This document shows, piece by piece, positions 18,411 to 27,847 of a stretch of DNA of 32,107 bases. Made by a program: the position numbers and the translations under genes. Position 1 is the stretch's first letter. Every line of letters starts with the position of its first letter. The stretch spans positions 1-32,107 of the forward strand of contig NZ_JAUMZG010000017.1 of the NCBI RefSeq assembly GCF_030528245.1, written 5' to 3'. Source of the DNA: Campylobacter sp. (GTDB lineage: Bacteria; Campylobacterota; Campylobacteria; Campylobacterales; Campylobacteraceae). A model generated the notes under the pieces. The model did no database searches, was not told the origin of the DNA, and worked only from the letters and a program-made list of their open reading frames with translations.

Positions 18411-18925
18411 TTATAATTTTTAATCGCCCTTTCTAAAATTTCAATGGCAGCCTTTGTATCCCTAAAATCCTGCACCTTGATCCACTTGTCCTTTTCTAGC
18501 ATTTTGTAGGTTTCAAAGAAATTTTTGATTTTGTCTAAGGTCGCTTGGGGCAGATCCTGCAAGGTTTTAACATCCTTATACCTCGCATCGATCTTATCCG
18601 CTGGCACGGCTAGGAGCTTTTCATCCATGCCGCTTTCATCCTCCATGATCAAAACGCCTATCAAGCGGCATGGCACGACAGCCCCCGCTTGGATGGGGTA
18701 TTCATTAAGCACCAAAATATCCACCGGATCGCCATCATCGGCTAAGGTATTGGCGATGAAGCCGTAGTTTGCAGGGTAAAAAACCGCACTCGCCATCACC
18801 CTATCGACAAAAACCGCCCCGCTTTCTTTGTCGAGCTCATATTTGACACTCGAGCCGTAGGGGATTTCAATCACCGCGTTGATTTTGTTTGGGATTTCCC
18901 CGACTTTGATTTTGCTTAAATTCAT
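18407..18925 (-). CDS. ppa: Inorganic pyrophosphatase (family I)
   Basis: This cytosolic enzyme hydrolyses pyrophosphate and so pulls biosynthetic reactions forward. The 172-residue length is standard for bacterial family I. The signature DGDPVDILVLNE carries the metal-binding aspartates, and VIEIPYGSSVKYE and FYPANYGFI are conserved neighbours. The ATG at 18925 has AAAGGAG six bases upstream; the upstream in-frame ATG at 18997 has no support. The 146-base gap before it separates it from adk, and I see only a weak candidate promoter there. Confidence 0.96.
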   Translation of the reverse strand: MNLSKIKVGEIPNKINAVIEIPYGSSVKYELDKESGAVFVDRVMASAVFYPANYGFIANTLADDGDPVDILVLNEYPIQAGAVVPCRLIGVLIMEDESGMDEKLLAVPADKIDARYKDVKTLQDLPQATLDKIKNFFETYKMLEKDKWIKVQDFRDTKAAIEILERAIKNYK

Positions 18926-19071
18926 TGTTTCTCCTTTAAATTTAATATGACGACCGACTTGTTTTGCAGCACTTTTCTTGTGAAGTTTTGAGGGCAAAAC
19001 CGCACCCTTTGCTCATTTGCTATTTTTAGCGCATGGAAATTTTTGAAATTCCACCTTTGGTTTGCGCATAT

Positions 19072-19647
19072 TTATATGCTTTGAATTTTCCCAATCAATT
19101 CCCTAATATCCGCAACGATAGGCTCGATAGCCCTCTCCCCATCGATGATAAAATGCAGCCTCTTTTTTTGATAAAAGCTAAGAATTTCCTCCAAAGGCTC
19201 GGTATAAACCTTCATCCTATTGTAAAAAACCTCCTCATTATCATCCGCGCCGCGATTCCTGCCCAAAACCCTCTCTTTTGCGACCTCCTCACTCACCCTC
19301 ACCTCAAAAACGCCCTTGAGGCTCACTTCATTTTGCGCGCTTAAAACCTTGTCAAATTCAAGCATCTGCTCCACGCTTCTGGGATAGCCATCGATGATGA
19401 TGGTTTGAGTGGGAGCGGCCTTGAGCGCCGAAACGATGGTATCGATAACCACATCGAGCGGGACAAGATCGCCCTTAGAAATGAAGCCATCGATGGTTTT
19501 TCCCAGCTTGCTGCCACTGGCCACCTCCTCTCTTAGCAAATCACCCGTAGAATAGTGCGTGATCTTCACATCCGCCCTTGCGATGAGGCTAGCGTCTGTC
19601 GTTTTGCCGCTGCCCGGCGCACCTATAATTAAAAACAATTCCTTCAT
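19072..19647 (-). CDS. adk: Adenylate kinase
   Basis: The enzyme interconverts AMP, ADP and ATP. The 191-residue protein has the P-loop GAPGSGKT (9-16), the AMP-binding segment with IIIDGYPRS and the LID start [16 protein letters not shown]. It is the short-LID form without zinc-binding cysteines. The ATG overlaps the aspS stop as ATGA, with GGGAGA in the end of aspS serving as ribosome site. A palindrome GCATAT-AA-ATATGC spans its stop codon (about 19063-19076). Confidence 0.95.
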   Translation of the reverse strand: MKELFLIIGAPGSGKTTDASLIARADVKITHYSTGDLLREEVASGSKLGKTIDGFISKGDLVPLDVVIDTIVSALKAAPTQTIIIDGYPRSVEQMLEFDKVLSAQNEVSLKGVFEVRVSEEVAKERVLGRNRGADDNEEVFYNRMKVYTEPLEEILSFYQKKRLHFIIDGERAIEPIVADIRELIGKIQSI

Positions 19648-21395
19648 TTTAAATTCTCCCTTAGTTTGATTCCAAGCTCTTTAAGAGCTTCACCGCTAGC
19701 CTTTGAGGGCGCTTGCGTCATTAGGCACTGCGCCCTTTGCGTTTTGGGAAAGGCTATGACCTCTCTGATGCTGCTGGCCCCGCTTACTAGCATGATGAGC
19801 CTATCAAGTCCTATGGCTATGCCCGCATGAGGCGGCGCACCAAAGCTCAAAGCATCGAGTAAAAAGCCAAATTTCTCCCTCTGCTGTGCCCCATCAATGC
19901 CCAGTTTTTTGAAGACCTTCTGCTGGATTTCATTTTTGTGAATTCTCACACTACCCCCTCCAAGCTCCACGCCGTTTAAAACGACATCATAGGCCACAGA
20001 GGAGATTTTTTCCAAGTCCTCCTCGTCGATATTTTTAGGCATGGTGAAGGGATGGTGCATCGCCGAATAAGAGCCATCGTCATTGCGCTCAAACATAGGA
20101 AAATCCACCACCCATAAAAATTCCAAGCGCTCAGGGTCGATGATTTGCAAATTTTGCGCCAAAAAAATTCTAAAGCGTCCCATATAATCAAGCACGACCT
20201 TTTTCGCCCCCGCGCCGAAAAACACCACATCGCCGACCTCAAGCTCGCACCGTTTTGTAAGCTCCCCCAAGTCCGCCTCGCTAAAAAATTTGCAAAGCGG
20301 ACCCTTTGGCCCCTCCTCCTTAGCCTGTATGAAGGCTAGGCCCTGCGCGCCGAATTTGCGCACGAATTCCTCAAAGCTTTGCATCTGCCTTTTGGAGAAA
20401 ATTTTATCGCCCTGCGGGACCCTGAGGGCCTTGATGCGATTTTTTTGGCCGTCCCTTGCAAGGGAGGCGAAAATTTCATTGCTGGAGCGCTCAAAAATGT
20501 CCCTCACATCGATGAATTTCAAATCAAAGCGCAAATCGGGTTTGTCCGAGCCGTAATTTTCCATCGCTTCGTCGTAGGGCATTTGCCTGAAGGGCGTTTT
20601 TATTGGCTTGCCACAAGCGGCGAAAATGTCTTTCAAAAAGCTCTCCGCCACAGCGATGATGTCCTCCTGCGTGCCAAAGCTCATTTCCACATCGATTTGT
20701 GTGAATTCTGGCTGCCTGTCCGCCCTCAAATCCTCATCCCTAAAGCATTTCGCGATTTGAAAATAGCGATCAAAGCCCGCGCACATCAAAAGCTGCTTGA
20801 AAAGCTGCGGACTCTGCGGCAGGGCGTAAAATTCCCCCGGATGCACTCGCGAGGGCACGAGATAGTCCCTAGCGCCCTCAGGGGTGGCCTTTGTCAAAAT
20901 CGGCGTTTCAAGCTCCAAAAAGCCCATGCTGGCTAAGGAATTTCGCGCCGCAATGCAGGCCTTAGAGCGCAGGGCGAAATTCTCATAAAGCCTAGGACTT
21001 CTCAAATCCAAAAAGCGGTATTTGAGCCGCAGCTCCTCCCCCACGCTCTCATCATTTATGCCAAAGGGCAGGGCGGCACTTTCGTTTTCTACAATGAGCT
21101 CCTCCACCAGCACCTCGATCGTGCCCGTTTTGAGCCTGTCATTCGTGAGCCCCTCGCCGCGCAAACGCACCCTGCCCCTAGCGATGAGAACAAATTCACT
21201 CCGCACACTCTGGGCTATCTTGTGGGCGTTTGGGCTATCTTTGGGATCGCACACAAGCTGGATCAGCCCGCTTCTGTCCCTCAGATCGATGAAAATCACC
21301 CCGCCGTGATCGCGGTAGCTATTGGCCCAGCCGCAAAGCCTCACTTCCTTTGAAACGAAGCTTTCATCTAGGTCTGTGTTGTAATGACTTCGCAA
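19644..21395 (-). CDS. aspS: Aspartate-tRNA ligase, probably non-discriminating
   Basis: This class II synthetase charges tRNA(Asp), and in organisms without AsnRS also tRNA(Asn), which GatCAB then amidates. The 583-residue bacterial-type protein has an N-terminal OB anticodon domain and a catalytic core with motif 2 ([18 protein letters not shown]). It also has the inserted bacterial GAD domain and motif 3 ([12 protein letters not shown]). In the anticodon domain it reads RDHGG (His30) where E. coli has RDLG; a histidine here has been linked to relaxed, non-discriminating enzymes. The start is TTG at 21395 with AAGGA six bases upstream, and MRSHY fits the family N-terminus. Confidence 0.95.
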   Translation of the reverse strand: MRSHYNTDLDESFVSKEVRLCGWANSYRDHGGVIFIDLRDRSGLIQLVCDPKDSPNAHKIAQSVRSEFVLIARGRVRLRGEGLTNDRLKTGTIEVLVEELIVENESAALPFGINDESVGEELRLKYRFLDLRSPRLYENFALRSKACIAARNSLASMGFLELETPILTKATPEGARDYLVPSRVHPGEFYALPQSPQLFKQLLMCAGFDRYFQIAKCFRDEDLRADRQPEFTQIDVEMSFGTQEDIIAVAESFLKDIFAACGKPIKTPFRQMPYDEAMENYGSDKPDLRFDLKFIDVRDIFERSSNEIFASLARDGQKNRIKALRVPQGDKIFSKRQMQSFEEFVRKFGAQGLAFIQAKEEGPKGPLCKFFSEADLGELTKRCELEVGDVVFFGAGAKKVVLDYMGRFRIFLAQNLQIIDPERLEFLWVVDFPMFERNDDGSYSAMHHPFTMPKNIDEEDLEKISSVAYDVVLNGVELGGGSVRIHKNEIQQKVFKKLGIDGAQQREKFGFLLDALSFGAPPHAGIAIGLDRLIMLVSGASSIREVIAFPKTQRAQCLMTQAPSKASGEALKELGIKLRENLK

Positions 21396-21430
21396 TTCTT
21401 GTCCTTAAAAATTTAAAAATTATGGCGAGG

Positions 21431-21464
21431 ATTATAATATCTTATTCTTTTGTTTTGCTATAAT
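21431..21464. promoter_or_regulatory. Back-to-back promoters of aspS and nadK
   Basis: The 76-base gap holds two perfect -10 boxes: TATAAT on the minus strand (21431-21436) for aspS and TATAAT on the plus strand (21459-21464) for nadK, the latter after a T-rich TTTTGTTTTGC. The -35 region of each promoter overlaps the other, so polymerase can probably occupy only one at a time. Confidence 0.6.
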
Positions 21465-21471
21465 TTTCATC

Positions 21472-22332
21472 ATGCAGGATGGAATCGATTACAAAAATAT
21501 TAAAAAAATCGGGCTGGTCACCCGACCCCTTTCCAATTTGGACGCAGAAATTTCAAGCCTGAGGGCGCTTTTGGAGGCTAGGGGCGTTGAGCTTTTGCTT
21601 TTTAGGGAGAGCTCAAAGCGTGAGGATTTGGTGCGCTATGACTTGGATGAGCTTTTTCAAAAAAGTGATTTTGTCATTTCTCTGGGGGGGGATGGGACGC
21701 TGATTTCGCTTTGTAAAAAGGCCTTTGAATTTGACAGGGCGATCTTGGCGATGAATGCTGGCAAACTCGGCTTTTTGACGGATTTTTGCGTGGCGGAAGC
21801 GGGGGAATTTTTGGGGGCATTTTTTGAGGGGGATTTCAGGGTGGAAAGGCCCCTGATGCTCGAGCTCATCCTCGAGGATGAAGGGGGGCGAATTTGGCAA
21901 AAAAATGCCTTCAATGATGCGGTGTTTTTTAGAGAGCTTTCCCACTCCATGGCGCACATCGAGCTTTTTAGAGAGGGGAAAAAATTCAACGAATACTTCG
22001 GCGATGGGCTCATTGTCGCCACCCCCATAGGCTCCACCGCGTATAATCTAAGCGCCAATGGCCCCATCATTTACACGCTAGCTGAGGTCTTCGTCCTCAC
22101 TCCCGTTTGCTCCCACTCACTCACGCAGCGCTCGATCGTCCTGCCTCAGGGCTTTGAGCTTGAGGTTCGGGCGAAGGACTGCGTTTTGTGCGTGGATGGG
22201 CAGAAAAATTACGCGGTCAATGATTTTAAAAGTATTAAGGTTCGTTTAAGCGACAAGGGCGTCCGTCTCATCCGCCCTAAAAATAGGGATTATTTTCAAA
22301 TTTTAAAAGAAAAATTAAGCTGGGGAAAATGA
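21472..22332 (+). CDS. nadK: NAD kinase
   Basis: The enzyme phosphorylates NAD to NADP and is essential in most bacteria. The 286-residue protein has the catalytic GGDGT motif (72-76), an FND motif, the [22 protein letters not shown] block and [13 protein letters not shown]. There is no Shine-Dalgarno before the ATG. The -10 box ends only seven bases before it, so the mRNA is probably leaderless. The N-terminus agrees with the C. jejuni protein, which supports this start. The GGDGT codons contain a run of eight G (21684-21691). It overlaps recN by one base. Confidence 0.95.
   Translation: MQDGIDYKNIKKIGLVTRPLSNLDAEISSLRALLEARGVELLLFRESSKREDLVRYDLDELFQKSDFVISLGGDGTLISLCKKAFEFDRAILAMNAGKLGFLTDFCVAEAGEFLGAFFEGDFRVERPLMLELILEDEGGRIWQKNAFNDAVFFRELSHSMAHIELFREGKKFNEYFGDGLIVATPIGSTAYNLSANGPIIYTLAEVFVLTPVCSHSLTQRSIVLPQGFELEVRAKDCVLCVDGQKNYAVNDFKSIKVRLSDKGVRLIRPKNRDYFQILKEKLSWGK
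21684..21691. repeat. G8 homopolymer tract in the catalytic motif of nadK
   Basis: Eight G in a row encode the end of Leu and the GG of the invariant GGDGT motif, plus the first base of its Asp codon. Slippage here would abolish NAD kinase. The tract could have been avoided by synonymous codons but is kept. Confidence 0.6.
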
Positions 22333-23855
22333 TGATCAAAAGAATTTTGATGAAGAACAATTTAAGCTTCAAGCAAACCGAACTTGAAATTTCTGGCGGA
22401 CTGACCGTTTTTACGGGGCTTAGTGGGGCGGGCAAATCGATACTTTTTGGCGGGATACTCGCGGCCCTCGCGCTGGGGGAGAGCGGGGCGAAATTTGTAG
22501 AGCTTGAGCTTGATGATGCGCTGGATTTGGAGGGTTTTGGCATAGAGCTTGAGGAGGAAAATATTTTTAAGATGCTGCGGGAAAAGGGCACGAAATATTT
22601 CATCAACAATCAAGCCATCGCAAAAAAAAATTTGCAAGCGCTCACCAAAGGCTTTGTGAAGCATCTGGGTGCGCGAGAAAGCGATGAATTTGGCCATGAA
22701 AAATTTTTGACGCTTTTGGATGCCTTGGCGGCGGAGAAAAATCCTAAATTCAAGCAGGCTAGGGAGGAATTTACGCAGGATTTTAGGGCCTGGGAGCAAA
22801 AGGTGGGTGCGCTGGATAAAATTTTAGAGGAAGAAAAAAGGGTGGAGGAGCTCAAAGAACTCGCCGCCATTCAAATCGAAAAGATAGAAAAAATTCATCC
22901 CAAAGTGGGCGAGTATGAGGAGCTTCTGGGTCTAAAAAAAAGGCTTTCTAAAAAGGATAAAATCGAGGAGGCTTGGGCGCGGGCGGCGGCGATTTTTGAG
23001 TGTGAGAGGGCTGTGCTGGAGGCGCTTCATCTTAGCGAGGTGGATGGGAGCTTTTTTAGTGAGTGCCTCAATGAGCTGCGCATCATCGCGGAAAATCAAA
23101 AAATGGAGGAGCTTGATTTTGACATCGAGGGGCTTTTGACGCGCATTGAGGATTTGTCCTCACTCATGCATCGCTACGGGAGCATAGAGGGGGCCTTGGA
23201 ATTTTTAGAGACGAAAAAGAAGGAGTTGGCGCACTATGAAAATTTGAGCTTTGAGAAAAAGGAGCTTGAGGGCGCGGTGGAAAAATTGGGGCAAAAGCTT
23301 CAAAAAACGGCCGCGTTTTTGAGTCAAAACAGGGCTGAAAATTTAGAAATTTTAGAGGGGTTTTTGAACGACTATCTTAAGAAACTTTACATGAAGGATC
23401 TGAGGCTTGATTTTGCGCAAAGCGAAAGGCTTTCAAGCTGGGGCAAGGACGCGGTGAGGCCCCGCATCAGTAGCACGGATTTGAGGCATTTAAGCTCGGG
23501 CGAGCTCAATCGTCTCAGGCTTGCCTTCATCGCTACGGAGTGCAAAATTTTAAATGCGGGTAGGGGGATCATTTTTTTGGACGAAATCGATGCCAATTTG
23601 AGCGGGAAGGAGGCGATGAGTGTGGCAAAGGTGCTTGAGGAGCTTGCAAATTTTTACCAGATTTTTGCCATTTCGCATTTGCCACAGCTCTCATCCAAGG
23701 CGCAAAATCATTTTTTAGTGGAGAAAAAGGGCGAGGAGAGTGTGGTGAAAAGGCTGGATAAAGAGGAGAGGGTGCGGGAGCTAGCGCGGATGGTGAGCGG
23801 TGAAAATGTCAGTGGTGAGGCCTTGCAATTTGCGAGGACCTTGTTTGAGGATTAA
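22332..23855 (+). CDS. recN: DNA repair protein RecN
   Basis: RecN is an SMC-like ATPase for double-strand break repair. The 507-residue protein is a little shorter than the usual 550. It has Walker A GLSGAGKS near the N-terminus, long coiled coils (about 155-210 and 290-350), the signature [13 protein letters not shown] and Walker [15 protein letters not shown]. The ATG at 22332 shares its A with the nadK stop (TGATG) and has GGGG six bases upstream. The ATG at 22329 is the alternative. A run of nine A lies at 22622-22630 inside the gene. Placement after nadK is conserved in Campylobacter. Confidence 0.94.
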   Translation: MIKRILMKNNLSFKQTELEISGGLTVFTGLSGAGKSILFGGILAALALGESGAKFVELELDDALDLEGFGIELEEENIFKMLREKGTKYFINNQAIAKKNLQALTKGFVKHLGARESDEFGHEKFLTLLDALAAEKNPKFKQAREEFTQDFRAWEQKVGALDKILEEEKRVEELKELAAIQIEKIEKIHPKVGEYEELLGLKKRLSKKDKIEEAWARAAAIFECERAVLEALHLSEVDGSFFSECLNELRIIAENQKMEELDFDIEGLLTRIEDLSSLMHRYGSIEGALEFLETKKKELAHYENLSFEKKELEGAVEKLGQKLQKTAAFLSQNRAENLEILEGFLNDYLKKLYMKDLRLDFAQSERLSSWGKDAVRPRISSTDLRHLSSGELNRLRLAFIATECKILNAGRGIIFLDEIDANLSGKEAMSVAKVLEELANFYQIFAISHLPQLSSKAQNHFLVEKKGEESVVKRLDKEERVRELARMVSGENVSGEALQFARTLFED

Positions 23856-23877
23856 GCTAGATTGTGGGTAAGTTGGC

Positions 23878-23883
23878 TATAAT
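23878..23883 (+). promoter_or_regulatory. Probable -10 box of the response-regulator gene
   Basis: TATAAT lies about 35 bases before the ATG at 23919, in the 63-base gap after recN. No T-rich -16 element accompanies it. Some read-through from recN is likely. Confidence 0.4.
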
Positions 23884-23918
23884 CGCGGCTTAGTTTTATC
23901 AAATTTTTAGGTGGATTT

Positions 23919-25163
23919 ATGACAGGGAGAAAAATTTTAATCGTTGAAGACAACAAGATGCTAGCAAAGCTTTTGGCGAAAAAAATTCAAAATGTTTTAA
24001 GCTGTGAGGTGGAGCTTGCTTTTTCGATGGCTGAGGCGAGAGCCATGCTGGAAAATGGCTATTTTATGGCCTTTGTGGATTTGTGCTTGCCCGATGCTCC
24101 TGATGGCGAGGTTGTGGATTTGGTGGGGGAGAAATTCCCAACCATCGTCCTGACGGCTAGCAATGATGTGGCAAAACGCGAGGAATTCATGCACAAAAAT
24201 ATACTCGATTATATTTTTAAAGAAAGCGATGACTGCATCGATCAGGTGCTCAATTCCATCGACAAACTCAATCGCTATGCGAAGACCAAGGTTATTTTAG
24301 CGATGGCAAAGCTCCCCGAGCGCAATGCGCTTAAAAAATACCTAAGCCAGAGGCTTTTTCAGGTTTTTGCGGCGGCACACGGTGAGGAGGCGAGAAGCTA
24401 TTTGCAGGATAATAGCGACACGAAAATCATCATCGCCGATGCGAAGATGCCTGTGGTGAGCGGTGAGGAATTTTTGGCTGAGGTGAGGGGGGATTATAAT
24501 GATGATGATCTTGGCGTCATAATTTTGGGCGATAAGGACGATAGCATGGAGGCTAGGGTGCTGAAAAATGGCGCCAATGACTACCTCATCAAGCCCTTGA
24601 GCAAGGAGCTTTTCAACTGCCGCTTGGATAGGTGCTTGGAGGATATGCGAAGCAAGAAAATCATCAACTCCTACAACAACCTTGACAGGCTCTCAGGGCT
24701 TAAAAATTATTACACTTTTAAGGCTGAGGTTGAGGATTATTTGGACGAGATTGCGGACAAGGATGAGGAATTTGCCTTTGCTTTTTTAAACATCGACGCG
24801 CTCAAGCATCTCAATGACGAGTATGGTTACAATGTCGGCGATGATGTGATTAAAATTTGCGCCGATGAAATGAGGGCAGAGACGAAGGGACGGGACATTT
24901 TGGGGCGATACAGCGGGGTGGAATTTGGAATTTTGCTGAAAAACATCAGCCAAGAGAGGGCAGCCAAAATCCTTTCAAGAATACGCGTCAATATCAAAAA
25001 TGCCGGCATTTTAATCAACCTCAACGAGCTTTTTTTTACGATTTCTATCGGGGTTGTTTTCGGGCATTCGGGAATGGAATTTGACGATTTGGTGCAAAAA
25101 GCCAGCGCAGCGCTTTCGCAGGCTAAGAGCAATGGCAGGGATAGAATCGAAGTATGCGTTTGA
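23919..25163 (+). CDS. cbrR: CbrR-like response regulator: REC-REC-degenerate GGDEF
   Basis: This soluble regulator is the homologue of C. jejuni CbrR, reported in bile resistance and motility. The first receiver (about 5-115) is complete: acidic E10/D11, phospho-acceptor D54, T79 and K101. The second (about 122-235) keeps D173 and K224 but has Met-Ala-Lys in place of the acidic pair and Gly in place of the Thr. The GGDEF domain (about 255-414) keeps the metal Asp292 and N298/D299, but its signature reads SGVEF (331-335), and the inhibitory RxxD site reads KGRD (322-325). Diguanylate cyclase activity is doubtful; binding of c-di-GMP or GTP is possible. AGGTGG precedes the ATG. The gene overlaps tatD by 10 bases. 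Confidence 0.9.
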   Translation: MTGRKILIVEDNKMLAKLLAKKIQNVLSCEVELAFSMAEARAMLENGYFMAFVDLCLPDAPDGEVVDLVGEKFPTIVLTASNDVAKREEFMHKNILDYIFKESDDCIDQVLNSIDKLNRYAKTKVILAMAKLPERNALKKYLSQRLFQVFAAAHGEEARSYLQDNSDTKIIIADAKMPVVSGEEFLAEVRGDYNDDDLGVIILGDKDDSMEARVLKNGANDYLIKPLSKELFNCRLDRCLEDMRSKKIINSYNNLDRLSGLKNYYTFKAEVEDYLDEIADKDEEFAFAFLNIDALKHLNDEYGYNVGDDVIKICADEMRAETKGRDILGRYSGVEFGILLKNISQERAAKILSRIRVNIKNAGILINLNELFFTISIGVVFGHSGMEFDDLVQKASAALSQAKSNGRDRIEVCV

Positions 25164-25942
25164 ATTTTGACGATGGGTGCAGGATTATCGACACGCATTG
25201 TCATTTGGACGATGCGCGATATTTTGATGATTTGCCCGAGCTTTTGAGCCATTCTTTTGCCAATGGCATTGAAAAAATCATCATCCCCGCAGCAGACCCC
25301 AAGGACCTGCCAAGAGCCAGAGAAATCGCCCATCGCTACGAGCGCGTTTTTTACGCGGCTGGGGTGCATCCCTACGAGATAGAAAGCTTTGATGAGGACC
25401 TTTTGCGTGAATTTTTGCAGGATGAAAAATGCATAGCCGTGGGAGAGTGCGGCTTGGATTATTATCGCTTGGGGGAAGGGGCGGATAAGGAGGCGCAAAA
25501 GCGGTGTTTTGCTGCGCAGCTTGAGTTGGCCTGTGAGCTTAAAAAGCCTGTGATCATCCACTCCAGAGAGGCGAATGAGGACACCTATGTGCTTTTGAAA
25601 AAATACGCTAAAGACTTGTGCGGTGGCGTTTTGCATTGTTTTAATGCCAGCAAACTCCTGCTAGAGCTTGCTAACGATGGCTTTTATTTTGGCATCGGCG
25701 GGGTTTTGACCTTTAAAAATGCTAAAAATTTGGTTGCGATTTTGCCAGAAATTCCCAGAGAAAGGCTTTTGATCGAAACGGACGCTCCCTACCTCACGCC
25801 CGAGCCTTTTAGGGGCAAAAGGAATGAGCCGCTGATGACGCATTTTGTCGCGCAAAAAATGAGCGAACTTTTAGCCATGCCCAAGGACGCACTCACGAGG
25901 CTTTGTTTGGAAAATTCTGAGCGTTTATTTTTTAAGGATTAA
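25154..25942 (+). CDS. tatD: TatD family metal-dependent hydrolase/DNase
   Basis: The TatD family are TIM-barrel hydrolases with 3'-5' exonuclease activity on DNA, acting in the cytosol. The 262-residue protein has the metal ligands in order: DTHCHLD at the N-terminus, the Glu of GECGLDYY, the His of VIIHSREA, the His of LHCFNAS and the Asp of ETDAPYLTP. The start overlaps the regulator gene. The next gene starts two bases after the stop. The precise substrate cannot be told from the sequence. Confidence 0.93.
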   Translation: MRLNFDDGCRIIDTHCHLDDARYFDDLPELLSHSFANGIEKIIIPAADPKDLPRAREIAHRYERVFYAAGVHPYEIESFDEDLLREFLQDEKCIAVGECGLDYYRLGEGADKEAQKRCFAAQLELACELKKPVIIHSREANEDTYVLLKKYAKDLCGGVLHCFNASKLLLELANDGFYFGIGGVLTFKNAKNLVAILPEIPRERLLIETDAPYLTPEPFRGKRNEPLMTHFVAQKMSELLAMPKDALTRLCLENSERLFFKD

Positions 25943-25944
25943 GA

Positions 25945-27060
25945 TTGAAGAAAATATTTTTGGTTTTATTGCTTAGCGCGGCTTTTTCTCAGGCCCTGAG
26001 TCCCGAGCATTATCAAAAACAAGTGGAAATTTTGAGGAATTTGGACATCGATCCTAGCTTTATGAGCGATTCGATCTTTGTGTGGCAAAGGCAGGAGCTA
26101 GAATCCAAGCACGCTGGGGTTTTGATTCGCGCGATGGGGAAATTTTCTCAAATCACCCCCATGATACGCAAAATTTTAGCCCTCGAAGAAATCCCCGAAG
26201 AAATTTTGTATCTGGCAATGGTAGAGTCGGGCTTGGAGGTGAGGAGCGTTTCCAACGCTAAGGCTGTGGGCGTGTGGCAGTTTATGAAGCCCACGGCAAA
26301 TAAACTGGGCCTGCGCGTGGATGCCTATGTGGATGAGCGGATGGATTTGGTAAAGTCTACCCACGCCGCTGCGGCTTATCTTAAGGAGCTTAGGGCTGAA
26401 TTTGGCAAGTGGTATTTGGCACTTTTGGCCTATAATTGCGGTAATGGCAAATTGCGAGCGGCGATCAAGCGGGCAGGTGGCGATGATTTGGCGCTTTTGC
26501 TGGATGGGGATAAAAAATACCTTTCTTTGGAAACGCGTAATTTTATGAGAAAAATTCTCACCCTAGCTTTTTTGGCAAATGACAGGGATTTTTTACTGCA
26601 AAAGGACGCGTCCTTGATGAATTATGCTCTGCATAATGACTTTGTCAGGGTCGACATCCCCTCATCCGTGGCGCTTAAGGATTTGGCGCGGGGTGCGGGG
26701 ATGGATTTGGCGACTTTGAAAAAATACAACCCGCAGTTTCGCCACAGTTTCACTCCGCCGGGCGAGGGCTATTACATGTATATCCCGCTGAGCAAGGTCG
26801 CTTTTTTTGAAAAAAATTTCAAAAATCTTAAATTCGCCAAGGTCGACACGCGCATACCAAGCACACGAATTTATGTCGTTAAAAGCGGCGATTCGCTTTA
26901 TAAGATCGCCAAAGCTCACAATGTCAGCGTCGAAAATATCAGGGAATTGAATAAAATCAAAAAAAATCATCTCAGCATCCATCAAAAACTCATCATACCC
27001 ATCAAGGAGAGCAAAAATGCAAAAACCAAAATTTCTTACGCCAAAATGCGTTCTTATTAG
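25945..27060 (+). CDS. Membrane-bound lytic transglycosylase with LysM (MltD-like)
   Basis: This periplasmic enzyme cleaves peptidoglycan glycan strands. The 371-residue precursor has a signal peptide (1-19, MKKIFLVLLLSAAFSQALS) without a lipobox Cys. An SLT catalytic domain (about 80-200) has the catalytic Glu94 in AMVESG, GVWQFM and AYNCGNG. One C-terminal LysM (about 309-355, IYVVKSGDSLYKIAKAHNV) binds glycans. The start is TTG at 25945 with AAGGA six bases upstream. It overlaps rlpA by 44 bases, so the two cell-wall enzymes are probably made together. Confidence 0.91.
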   Translation: MKKIFLVLLLSAAFSQALSPEHYQKQVEILRNLDIDPSFMSDSIFVWQRQELESKHAGVLIRAMGKFSQITPMIRKILALEEIPEEILYLAMVESGLEVRSVSNAKAVGVWQFMKPTANKLGLRVDAYVDERMDLVKSTHAAAAYLKELRAEFGKWYLALLAYNCGNGKLRAAIKRAGGDDLALLLDGDKKYLSLETRNFMRKILTLAFLANDRDFLLQKDASLMNYALHNDFVRVDIPSSVALKDLARGAGMDLATLKKYNPQFRHSFTPPGEGYYMYIPLSKVAFFEKNFKNLKFAKVDTRIPSTRIYVVKSGDSLYKIAKAHNVSVENIRELNKIKKNHLSIHQKLIIPIKESKNAKTKISYAKMRSY

Positions 27061-27847
27061 CCTAAGCACCCTGTTTTTCACGGCTTGCGGGGGTATTTTT
27101 TCGGAGTGGAGTGGGGGCAGCTCTCAAATTTATTATCCTAGCAATGACTTTAAGAGCTCCCCCAGTGGCTCGGGTACTAGGGGGACGATGAAGCCCTACA
27201 CCATCAACGGTAAGACCTACTATCCGACCGTCGTGGAGGTGGGTGAGATGGCCGATGGGATTGCGAGCTGGTATGGGCCAGGCTTTCACGGAAAAAAGAC
27301 GAGCAATGGCGAAATTTATGATCAAAACGCCCTCACTGCCGCCCACAAAACCCTGCCGATGCATACGATTTTAAGGGTTACAAATTTAAACAACAATCGC
27401 CAAGTTACCGTGCGCGTCAATGACCGCGGACCCTTTGCGCACAACCGCATCATTGACCTTTCTAAGGGGGCGGCTGGGCAGATTGATATGATCCATGCGG
27501 GCACGGCGCCCGTGAGGCTTGAGGTGATAGGCTTTGGGAGTAAAAATTCGGGCAATGAGGTGCTGCATTCTAATGCAAATTACGGCTCTAGCGGAGGACT
27601 GACGCACAACGGGCAAAGCTATGAGGGGGGGAATTTCATGGTGCAAATCGGAGCCTTTAGGAATTTATCCGGCGCTGAAATCACCGCTTCCAAATACAAA
27701 ACCTACCGCTCTTACAGCTCGACCATTCGCACAAGCTCCACAGATGGGCTAAATCGCGTGTTTTTGACGGGTTTTAGAAGCGAGGATGAGGCTAGAGATT
27801 TTGCCTCAAGCGGGGCCTTTTCGGGCGCCTTTGTGGTGAGGGAGTGA
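27017..27847 (+). CDS. rlpA: RlpA family septal lipoprotein with SPOR domain
   Basis: RlpA proteins are lipoproteins that act on septal peptidoglycan. In Pseudomonas RlpA is a lytic transglycosylase of denuded glycans. The 276-residue precursor has a lipobox with Cys at about 24 (FFTAC) after a short signal. The double-psi beta-barrel (about 75-165) has Glu in GEIYD, His in AAHKTLP and Asp in NDRGPF, the three catalytic-type residues. A C-terminal SPOR domain (about 210-276) directs it to septal glycan. AAGGAG precedes the ATG, within the end of the transglycosylase gene. Confidence 0.92.
   Translation: MQKPKFLTPKCVLISLSTLFFTACGGIFSEWSGGSSQIYYPSNDFKSSPSGSGTRGTMKPYTINGKTYYPTVVEVGEMADGIASWYGPGFHGKKTSNGEIYDQNALTAAHKTLPMHTILRVTNLNNNRQVTVRVNDRGPFAHNRIIDLSKGAAGQIDMIHAGTAPVRLEVIGFGSKNSGNEVLHSNANYGSSGGLTHNGQSYEGGNFMVQIGAFRNLSGAEITASKYKTYRSYSSTIRTSSTDGLNRVFLTGFRSEDEARDFASSGAFSGAFVVRE

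Noticed and set aside
21396-21471. Chromosomal replication origin at the strand switch
   Set aside because: The gap is only 76 bases, is filled by two promoters, and no DnaA-box cluster or dnaA/dnaN gene is near.
22622-22630. Run of nine A in recN as a programmed slippage site
   Set aside because: The gene is intact, no alternative frame product of interest follows, and A-runs are common in this genome.
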